Positions 27,501 to 39,500 of a DNA stretch of 64,000 nt are shown here, piece after piece. The notes beneath the pieces are model-generated. The model saw only the letters and a program-made list of their open reading frames with translations. It searched no databases and was not told the origin of the DNA. The position numbers and the translations under genes are program-made. Numbering within the stretch: position 1 is the stretch's first letter; each line of letters begins with the position of its first letter. Source of the stretch: Owenia fusiformis (taxonomy: Eukaryota > Annelida > Polychaeta > Sabellida > Oweniidae); the NCBI GenBank assembly GCA_903813345.2, contig CAIIXF020000001.1, positions 17,753,915 to 17,817,914 on the forward strand. The letters are read 5' to 3'.

Positions 27501-30500
27501 GCCTGTGCAACTGGCATGCAGTGTGTGTAACTGACATGCAGCCTGTGTAACTGACATGCAGCCTGTGTAACTGATATGCAATATGTGTAACTGACATGCA
27601 GTATGTGTAACTGACATGCAGCCTGTGTAACATGTTACATGACCAACTGCCAAATTGTATGAGTAACTACTGCAGTATACCATTATGTGTAAATGTCATG
27701 CAGTGGATGATGTCACCACCATGCAGTGTGAGTCAATCTTACTTCTAAAGCATCTCTATGAGCATGTGCTTGGTTTTTCTCATGCATAGCAGGCTATCAA
27801 AGCAACCAGATACACACTCTCAGTTATAGTTATGAACACTTCCTTAACACAGTTTTGAAAGTTTTATCAAATCAGTTTAACTCAGACATTCCCAAGTTAT
27901 TGTGCATAAGAATATCAACTATTTTATGATTGTGCACATGAAAGGACAAGTATCATTACATTGAAATATTGATATTCATGATTATAATCACAATTCTAAT
28001 TGGTTTGTGGTTATATTTTTGAAACAGAAATATATGTGCAACCTTTATGTCATAAACATTGTGTAATACATGACACAAGATTACTTTATCACACATATAC
28101 ATGAAGGCATGCCCCACTATCTAATGGAGCATTCAAATTAAACCTAAGTGAAACTACACAAAATAAGACTGCTTAAGGCTATAGAAAAATACAGAACTAT
28201 AAAAATACAGAATTGTACATTTAAAGCTGGCTTGAACATGCATTAAGATAAGCAGCAAGAAGTAAGCAAAGAATGAGCCTATTTGAAGTTTACCCAATTT
28301 GAAAACTCAGTTTCTGGATCAGGATCATATCTTCTACTTGCGTGATAAGATCTTGGCCTCTCCTTTCTTGCATCTTCAAATTCTAGCCATTTTTTATCAT
28401 CAAGGATGCTAGTGATCCCCCTACGCCCAAGTAATTCATCTTGAAAACGAACACGCCTGGCAAAAAATGTTAATTTGGTTAGGTTTTGAAAGGGTTTGAT
28501 TAGATATTAGATATGGACAGAGCATTTTATATGAGAACTATAGTGTGTATTATTTAAATTGCTCATTTTTAAATGCTCTGTTCCACACATTAAAACACAC
28601 AGTATGACTGGCTTGGGCAATTTCAAGTCCGGCACCTAAATCTGTGATATGAGCACAAAACACAGACATATAAGGGGGTACATCACATTATTACCCATTG
28701 AAACGTTCCAAATTCTGTACCAAGGTCACTCAGTTTTTCGTTGCTTTTCTTTACTTCATCTCTAAATCTCACCCTTCTACAAGCAAATAGTGATAAGAAG
28801 CAAACATGCAATTTTAATAAACATTTATCAAATAAAAAGCTTAAGTTGTCCCAATATCAGGAGTCCTGATGCAACATATCCTGATTCATTCAGTCATAGA
28901 AGTATTCTCTTCTTATCTCGCAAATAAAAACACAGAAATTGACAAATAAAAACTACAGAAATTGATATAATTTTTGTTTCAATCATTTCCAGAGAAGCCA
29001 AAAAATTACCGAGCTTAAACTAATTATTCATTGATTCTAAGAAAATTTGCTGATTCAACTAAAACAAAACAAAATTCAAAATTCTACAAATCCATAGGCA
29101 AAGCATCTGTCTACCCTTTGTGGAAATGGAAAACTGGGAGGAATGGCTCTCAGTATAAACCTGAAAAGTATTTTATGAATACCAGTACTAATTTTGTTTT
29201 TAACATCATACTTGTAACATAACTAAACGTGCATTTTATGTAAAATAACTGTCCAATTTGCAATAAAATACACAGTACCACTTTCTACCCAAAGGCACTG
29301 GTACCTAAAGAGTTCATTCTGCATTTTACTACAGGGTGACCCAATAATTGTGGCCTTAGGTATTCTCAAATAACTTTAATATTCATGATAGACTCCTTAT
29401 TTGGTCAAAATGTAGTTCACCAAATGTTTACCTAGTTAACTTCCTTATAAGAATTATTTGCAATTTAAAATTGCCACAACTAATTCATGTTTCAAGTAAC
29501 ATTTACTCTGTATGCTAAAGTTATTTGAGAATTCTTGGGTCCAATAAAAATATCATAAAATTGATAATCACTATTCAAAATCATAAGAATATGTAATACA
29601 TAAATAAATAAAATAAATCAAATCTTACTTAGATTCATATTCTTTATCTAATTCTTTTAGCCGTTGATCATCCTCAAATGTTTTATATAAATTGCCATCA
29701 CTGATAGATGTCCTTAGGCCCCCATGCAAACCAGGATCATCCCCTCTCCTAAATCAAAATTAGTTGATAAACACTACATGCATTAGCTTTAAACATACAA
29801 CTTACATATACATGTATATCAAAACAGAATAGATCTAGAACCCCAAATAGATGTTAGTTTTGGCTTTGGGCTTTGTCTAGAATTTGTCAAGACTTACTTA
29901 TCTATGCATTGACTTTAATGTATCATGTTTTGACACAACAGTAAAAGTGTTGCTTCAAGTCTCTGAATGCCCCCCCCCATCTCTCCTTCCATATCTACTG
30001 GTGGGGAGTTGTAAAGTGGGGCACAAGGCCTTTTAGCTAGACTATATCGCTCGAGCACATATACAAGCATATCACAAACTGAATCCTTAAAGTGCCCCAA
30101 TTTGTCAATGACAGGTGCATGTATTTTAATTGGTCAAAATAAAAATTGTGTGATCCTATCATATTCACTCCATGCAGAGAATAAATATAAAAGCTTTGTT
30201 ATTAATTAACTCTAAACAATCCTTATACTCCTGATATTTAGACTAAAAAATTTTTTAAACAAACCTATATGCCCTTTCTTCTCTCCTCTTTTTATCCAAT
30301 ATTTCTTCGTATGTAGGGGTACCCCAACCTTTCCTTGGGGGTTCACGTCGATACTGTGGGGGTAACCTCTCATCTTCATAATAACGTGGGTCCCGGGGGT
30401 CCAACACAATGTTGCTATCAAGTGGTCTCTGAAATTTGAAAAAGTATAATGACACAAATAAATCAAATTCATTCTAGAGAACAATATCATACACATTTTT

Positions 30501-33500
30501 TAATCATGTATTTATTTATTCACAATGGAAAACGGCAACTGTTGCATTTCATGCCTTTGTATGGAAAAGTATTCAGATTGTTTGTGATCACTAAACATGA
30601 AAGAAAACTGATGCATATGCAATGATGCATGTATATTTCACATCAGATCCAACCTCTTAATTCTATTTATGTATTACGTGCAACAAATGAAACACATTAG
30701 ATGATGCATTCTACACAAAAACCACCAAAAAACATTTTCACTTCAATTTTGCAAATGTACAAAATGGTATGTGCCAAATTCAGTATTAGTTTTTTAATAA
30801 ATAAATAATCATATGTAAAAACAATTTTCCGAATGCAGAATCTGAACAAATGACTCATAACTAGTATAAAGTATATCGAACACAATAATTACATTGTTAA
30901 TACAACTGGATGTTATAATGATGTGGTGGTAAATTTGAACAAAACTGCATATATATATATGTTGTTATAATACAGCAACAATTAGGCATGGAAATACAAT
31001 ACTTACAAAATATTCCACCTATAACAATTTAGACAACATCAAATATTAAAATATTATAGAATGTATATACATACTCTACTACATGCAGATTACGATGATA
31101 CAGAAGACTTTAACATGACAAAAATTCACCATCTGTTATTGGAAGTTGTAAGAATTGGTTACAGACAGATGCCGAATCCTGAACATTGGCAGCAGTCTTC
31201 AAAAGGACTACAGTAAAACCTGTCAAAGTGGAAGAGCTTTGGTACCTCTGAAAAGTGTTCCACTTGTGGGGTGTTCCACTTACAGAGGTTCATTTAACAT
31301 TAAGTCAGTTGGCCTAGGGACCCTAAAAAGTGTTCCATTTTCAGAGGTGGTTCACTTCTAGAAGTATTCAATTTTACAGGTTTCACTGTTTAACAATATG
31401 TCACCACTTCTGGTGGTGACATAAAAATACACCTATAATCTACTGAATTAATTCTGGTTGTATAAACAAAGACATCACTCACATTGTCTCTATAGGAGGC
31501 ACCTTGCCTCCTCAAATAGTCCTGCTCTAACTGGCCCCTCTGATATAGTTGGTATTCATTGTTACGTTCACGGATCTTGCGAGCCTATACAAAAAGGTTA
31601 ACAGAATTGAATAGCTAAAAGCTGGAGAGTTGGTGATGGATTCTTGAATGTACACTTTTGCTGTTGGGGTATATTTATAATATAATATTACATGCTCATT
31701 GAAAATATTGGTAGACAATTCTTGTTAATTTAATTTTCAATGTCTGACAAAGTTACTACATGTACATTTAATGTATGACAATTTCAGATTTTTTCTATCC
31801 ATTAAAGCCTTACTTCTGCCGAAGGGTGATCCCTCAGACCTGGGAGGCTGGCTTCAAAACTGTCATTTGGCCCCGGCTAAATATTTGAAAAAACATAATT
31901 TTCATTGTTATTATATTAATGCTGGTTATGTACAGGTGTTGAAGTTATTGTCACAAGAAAAGCAAAACTGAATGACTTAACTACCTATTAAAACATGTAA
32001 ATATAATTTCAATTTCTAACCAACCAAGCATTACACATGTATAGCAGAGTGTATGTAGGTTATGCAAGTTATGCCATTTCAAAATCAGACAATCTATGGG
32101 ATGCCATTTAATTCTATTTATGGCTGAAATCAATCATGAAACTCTCATTCATTTTAATCCTTCTTCAAAAAGAATTGTCGATACTGGTTTTAATCAAAAA
32201 AATACCACAAAATATTTTTGGTCAGAAAAAGTCGCTTCATAGTTCTTTCTTTGATGGAGAAAATACATTAGACAAAACAATTTTGTAGTTTCCTGAGGCA
32301 ATATTGTTTCTATAAAAAAGGAGGTTGAGTGAGTGAATATTTTTCAAAAAACATTTTCAAATCTTTAGACTCAGAATACTCAGTCTAATTAGCCCCTTAT
32401 AATCTTACCCTTTGTCCAGGCTCTCTTTCCAATGGATACCTAGGGATATTTTGCTCCCTATCTCTATCTTGGTAAAATGATACATCACGCTCCCTTTCCC
32501 GACTAGAAGGAACACCAGCAGAGCGTGTATCTTCAAAACCAGCCTAAGAAATAAGCACACTAAAAGCAAGATTGTACATCATAGATCATGCCTTTTCCAA
32601 AATGGCCTTAACAGTTTCAGTTTTAATGTATATTTTTCAGTCTCAATGAAGCACCAAATGACGATGTATATTTCATCAATATTTGGAATACTTCACATTT
32701 GTTTTTTTATTTTAGGAAAGGAAAAGGCATGATATTGATATCATTGAGACAGACACTGCAAAGCATTAATACTCTATCAATATGCAAGTTGATATTTTAG
32801 ATCATGCAAGGAACATATATATGTACATTATAGCTATATAGATGTGATTCTAGTATTCTACAATTCAAAAACTGACTACAGTACAACACAGACACAAGGC
32901 ATAATCATGCAAAATGTCACTGCCATTTGTTAGATGCCAACCACAGATCACCAACCAGTCACAAAAAACGGAGACCATAACAATATGTCACCACTTTTTG
33001 GTAGTGACATAAAAAATTAAAATTTGTGTGATTTTGAAAAAATAAATTTTGCATGTGCATTAAAGATAATCTAGAAAACTTATCACTATTGAAACAAACG
33101 TGCTGTATCACCTAATTGATCACTTTATATTTCCTCAGTGTAAATTAGAGCATGCAGTAATCAGGTCACAAAAAAATAGTTCATGCTGTACAACAATAGA
33201 GAGTCCTACATGTATGTATTACCTGGCCACCTGGAGGGGGTTTCTTCCCATCAAGTCTGTGACGTAATCTCTCTTGTTCCGACTGTAAGTAATCCTGGTA
33301 ATCATGCTTTCTTTCTTCTGATCTTCTTTCTTGACGTACCTACATATATATTTAACAGAATACTTTTTAATCTTCTTAAGTTTTATTCTTCCTGGACTTA
33401 AACAACATCATAAATATTTTTTTTGCATTAAAAACATAATTTTTCCAACAGAGACATATGTGTATAAAATACAAACAATATCATCCCAACAGTGTTTGAG

Positions 33501-36500
33501 TTATTGCCTGAATGAATGAATGTGTTGTGATAATTGATTAATAATGATACATTAATAATAAAGGTCCATGAAACTATAAATACTAAACAGTGAGGTGTTG
33601 GGTCTTTGAGCTATTTAATGTATATGCAATATATATACAGGTTTTGTATATTGTAAAGTGGGTTATTTACCTGTGCAGAGTTTCTTTCTTTCATGCCTGG
33701 CAATGTGGTTGTATAGCCTGTGGTGTCATCGTTTATTCGACCACTTCGCACAGCTTGCTAAAAATAGATTCAAAAATATTATTACAAGTTAAAATGAGCA
33801 TTGATATCAGGTAGTTTCTAGGTTTCCAAATTCACCAAATCCAAATACTGCCATTTATCCTATACTTGGACGTGTTACAGGTACATTAAAAGCCTGTTTG
33901 TAAAAACCTATATTTTCATCAGCGGGCAGATATAGCTTTACGTCCCGCTCCTACGGCCTTCTGGCAGATATATTATATTGGCCTCGGGATAATCCCAATA
34001 TCCTGAACCTCATATAGGATAATCTCTATTTATTCCATACATAGTAGTGTTATAGGTAAATAACATGTGGGAACATAATTGATATGTGACGCGATATATC
34101 ACCCGCTGATATCACCCGCTCATCAGATCTATGATGTCACAAATTCAGGGAGTAGATACTGAGCAAGGAGACTTTGCTATTATTCTTCATAATCTAATAT
34201 GTATAGGATAAATCAGTTATTGAATGCTTGATTTTTGATACAGGGAATGTCCCTCAGTAAAAACAATATATCAACCCTCGGTCCCTCAGATATACCCTCT
34301 ATCAAAAACCTCCCATTAAATAACCTCTATATACATATATGTAGGTCTTGATATTCAAAGAAATAAGTAGACTCCAAAATAACCCTTTGCCTGGCAAAAA
34401 GCTATCACACTTGCCATCGACCAACATAAGATAATTACAATATAGCACTTTTCCCAGTATAGCAGAAAATATTTCTACCTCTGATATCATAGCATTGTAT
34501 TCTTTTTTCCTCTCCTCCTGCAATTTTCTCTTTTTGTCATCAGACTGGTTGCCAAGTTTTGAGAACAGATCATGGTCAGGAGTCACATTCTCCTTGTTTG
34601 GGACATGCCCATTCATCTTGGACTTGGGAGTGAACTAAAAATATAAATAAAATATAAACAAAATGTACATGGTAAGACATCATGATATCTTGAACTGATT
34701 GTAACATTTTGATGTATGTCTAAAGTGAGTAAGATTTCAATAAAAGTACAGTATCTGTCTTTATTTGTACTTATTTGGGGTGTTTTTCAATACTATAAAC
34801 AAAGGAAAAATTTTCATTGATATGTTTTTGTACAAGTTTAAAGACTTTTATTGAATCAACCTAAATGTACCTATACTGTACATTCATGGATATTGCAAAA
34901 TCTTTGATATTACAATATATGAAGCAAACGCCACAAGAAGCAATTTTTAAGTTTTTAAGTTTATTTAGTACAGACTGCACAGAAATTGTAGTATTGTTTG
35001 ATTGATTTATGTATACATGTTAAATCCATTTTATTATGAGAATAAAAGCGGCATAATAATAATAATACATTCATGCAATTCACACAAAAATTAAACAGTT
35101 GAAATAGAGAGCTCAATTCAACAAAAATGTGCGTAGTTAAGCCTGCAAACCTTTGCCTGTTGTTTCATTTTCTTTATTCAACTTTCACCTTTTTATTTCA
35201 TAATTATAATAGAACTGTAGCAACAGTATTAATAGACTAAGTTAGAACTAAAACATTTATTTGTTACAACTCATCAGATTCTTAAGCTGTTAGATTAGAT
35301 TTATGCCAAAAACGTCAGGTTAAAAATATTAGGTGGACTTATTGTAACTCGTCCTTTTATTAAGGGAGAAATACAAAAATATTTAGTTGTCAAGAAAAAG
35401 AAATTTGTCACAACAAGTAGGACTGAAAAGAATGGATATTTTCTCTGATTCATCAGATTTTACCTTCAGAATCAGACTTTTAGAACTCAGGTTCATGCTC
35501 AGATATTTTTGAAATTTACCAATTGCCATAAAAAAACACTTGCAAATTCACTATAACAAACTTGATTGGATTAAGTAAAATCCATAATTTTAATTTTATA
35601 TATGATAAATAATCTAAATATTGAAATTTCCAAATTTAAGATAAGTTTCGAAATCCATTCCAAGATTCCATTCCATCCAGCCCTTTTATGTTGAAAGCCA
35701 AGTATTAGATTATAAACATTCACGTTCAAGTTGAATTTCACAATATTATTGTTGCTCAATGTGTCAGCTACCTGGGTATTGTACGAGTCATTCTCTTGCA
35801 TTTGCTCTACACCAAGACTTGATTGGTCAGGATATCTGTTGATGTCATTTTGACGAGGGTCATTTAAAAATGATTGCTGATTTTGATATGTGTTTTCATT
35901 ATTTCCTCTCCTGCTTTGAGATTCATTCTGATTTTTACGTGGATCTTTTTCTTGTATGGTTTTGAGAAATTCTAGATGTCTCTCATCTTCTATCTTTTTA
36001 TGTTTAGCTTCGTGTTCCCCTAATTGTAAAAGTTTGTTTTCCGCAGGGGTCTCTCGAGCTCGGTATTCCCTCCTTGGCTTCCCATAAAACTAATACATTA
36101 ATATACAGTTTAATTATACCATTATTATAGTATGACTTGTATTGCTTAATAGTAAATGATAAAAATGAAACACAATAATCAAATACAATCATTTACAATG
36201 AATATGAAATAAAAACTTGACCATACTTATATGAGGCAATAAGCAAAGCAAAGCAAGAAAACATAAATTGAAATAAAATTTTCAAAAAAATATAATCAAT
36301 GAAAGTCACATTCTACTAAGTAATGTTGTCATGTACATCTAGTATATAAACAGTGGTTTAGTGTCCTTACATCTCCTTTCAGGCTGTTATATTCAAGCTG
36401 ACGCTCTTTCTGAAGTTGTTGTTTCAGCGTATGTTGGTCATCTCCCACAATGAGGGTTGTACTGGGGGTTGGGGCAGCTTGCTGGGGAGAGGACTTATAA

Positions 36501-39500
36501 CTAGGGTTTGTTGCAGTTTGTGGGGAGTTCTAGCGTCAAAGCAAAATCAACAAACTTAAGTACATGCATGTCGATGTCACTATTCGGTTAGGATAAATGT
36601 AAGAACTAGCATGATTATGGCACTAGGCATGACAGATTCAGTATTATCTTTTAGAGAAATTATATGCATACATGTCTACAAGGAGCGCAAACCATCCTTT
36701 TAGGAGTATCATGCAAAGGTGTATGTATGGCTGTGTACATCCAAGATGTCGGAACAACAATTTTAATATATACTGTAGTAGTCAACAAGTTTGAAGCCAA
36801 GGCAAGGGTTAGGTCTATTAGAGACTGAGCCACAACTTGTGAAATAAGTCAAAATGGCAATAACAGATGAAAATAACTGCATGTAAAAATTTGTGATAAT
36901 AATCGGAAATTAAAGAAATTTCAAAATGGCATGAATGAACCAATGAGCTACCTTAGCTAAATAATCATATGAACTATCTAAATAGTAAGCCTTAATCTAA
37001 ATGAGTATCAGCATTTTCCTCATACCCAATTTCCACAAACTAAGCTCTGCCCATTTATTTTTATCAATGGTCTGTACATGCATGACCAAGTTCATTCTCC
37101 ATGTGGCAACTAATTTAGAGCAATAATACTTTGAAGAAAAATATACCAAACACCACTGTGATATGAACAAGGATCGTTCAATAAATTAAAGAATGAGGAG
37201 GAAATTCATAATGATTGGCCAGTATTAATCGAGACATACAAATTGTCTGTAACCTCTACAATTTTCAACTTGATTCCTTTATAAACATAGAAATAAGAGC
37301 ATTTGTATGAAAACTTATTGAATGACTCTTGTATGACAATATGCCATGCATTGTTTGATAAATAAAGTTCATGCATATGGTAAACATTGGCTTATTCTAC
37401 AATAGCATGATCCCAGCACCAATGACCCAACATGCAAATGTAAAAATTTAACATGCATTCACCTGATTTTTCAACTCATTGTATTCCCTTTTCCTCTCTT
37501 CTTGCAATTCCTTTCTTTTTGCATCATTGAACCCTCCTAGCTTTAAACCTGTTTCTTGTGGAGACTCATTTCTCCTTAAGTTAGAAATATCGGGATTTTC
37601 TTTCTGCCCCCATTGTTTCCTTTGGGGCTTTTGAGGACCAGGATTAACGTATTCAAGATTTTGTCGCTGAAAGGATGATAGTGATAGTGTTTTTAAGTGA
37701 ACAGGTTAAAAATAAAGATAAAGTGAAATACTACTTCATATAGATAAAATATATTTAGCTGAAGAAAGGCAAAAATAATATATTTTAGTCTAGTGGCCTA
37801 CAACATCTATTACAAGAAAAATAAAATGTGACGAATCAGGGCCGTCAGATGGGGGGGTGCGATGGGTGCGACCGCACCCCCCTTTGTCACCCCCCAAAAA
37901 AATTTGAAAAAAAAATTTTTGAAAAAGAAATTTTTTTTGAAAATTTTTTTTTGTAATTTTTTTTCATTGACTCATACACTTTGAAAGTACCCAGAAAGCA
38001 CCAAATAGCATCTTAAAATTGTAAAATTTTCTAGGGGTATTGGCCACCCCTCACCCCCCCCCCCCCACAAAACAATGGAAAAGTTCTAAATTTATTTTAG
38101 TGTTTTGTCTCAGACACTTTTAAAGTGCATAGACACCATCAAATAGCTCCTTGATACAGTTAGTGTTTCTGGGGGACTAATACTTGCTCTCCCTCTTGCA
38201 TCTTGCACTTGCATCCCCACACCAACTCCCCCTCTGACCCCCCCCCCAAAAAAAATTAATTTGATAAAAGTTGTGATTTTCTCAAATTCTTTAATTGACT
38301 CATACACTTTGAAAGTGCCCAGAGAGCACCAAATATCGTCGTAAAATTGTAAAATTTTCTAGGGGGAGTGGGCCACCACTCACACCCCAAACAAAACAAT
38401 GGAAAAGTTCTGAATTTGTTTTATGTATTGTCTCAGACACTTTTAAATTGCCCAGACATCATCAAATAGCTCCTTGATATAGTTAATGATTCTGGGAGAC
38501 TAACACTTACTCGCCCTCTGGCATCCCCACTCCACCTCCCCCTCTGGCATCCCCTTGACACCCCCCCCCAAAAAAAATTGAAAAAGAAATTTTATTGACT
38601 CATACACTTTGAAAGTGCCCAGAAAGCACCAAATAGCATCTTAAAATTGTAAAATTTTCTTGGGAAATAGGCCACAGACACTTTTAAAGTGCCCAGACTT
38701 CATCGACTAGCACCTTGATGTTGTAAATGTTTCTGGGGGACAGATACGGTGGACAAACACTTGCTCCCCCTCTGGCACCCCAACCCCACCTCCCCCTCTG
38801 GCACCCTTCCCTCCCCTCCCCTTTGACAACCCCAAAATTTGAAAAAAAAATATGATTGTTTTGTTTTTCAATGTTTTTATTGACTTATACACTTTAAAAG
38901 TGCCTAGAAGCACCAAATATCATCTTTAAATTGTAAAATTTTCTAGAAGAGTTAGCCATGTTTCTGGGGGACAACCCCTTGCTCCCCCTCTGGCACCCCG
39001 CCCCACTTCACCCTCTCATCTTTTTTGCCACCCCCAAAAGAATTTGAAAAAAATTCACATTTTTCTTATAGACTCATACACTTTGAAAGTGCCCAGAATG
39101 CACCAAATAGCATCTCAAAACTGTAAAATTTTCTAGGGGGAGTGGACAACTCCTCACATCCCCCACAAAATGATTGGAACGTTTTGAAGTTGCATTTGTT
39201 AATGCCAAACCGATATAGGGAGTAACCGACCCCCCCCCCCTCTGACTTAGGCGATTTGATTTACGCGGCAAAAAATTGACAATTTTATATTCTCTTTAGT
39301 AAAAACCGCACCCCCCTTGAAGAAAAGTGTCTTACGGGCCTGCGAATATGTATCTTACTTCTTACTTCACTATTTTGAAGAAAAAAGTAAAAGATAAGAA
39401 AATCAGCTGATGTCATAAACATGTACATGTATGATGATAGATTAATATGAAGGGCTATACATTACTATAATGATTGATGCACTTACATCTTTTGGAGGGT

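Noticed and set aside
27312-27683. 123-codon minus-strand frame encoding repeated Cys/His/Thr peptides
   Set aside because: Translation of a 20-bp minisatellite; period times three explains the long open frame.
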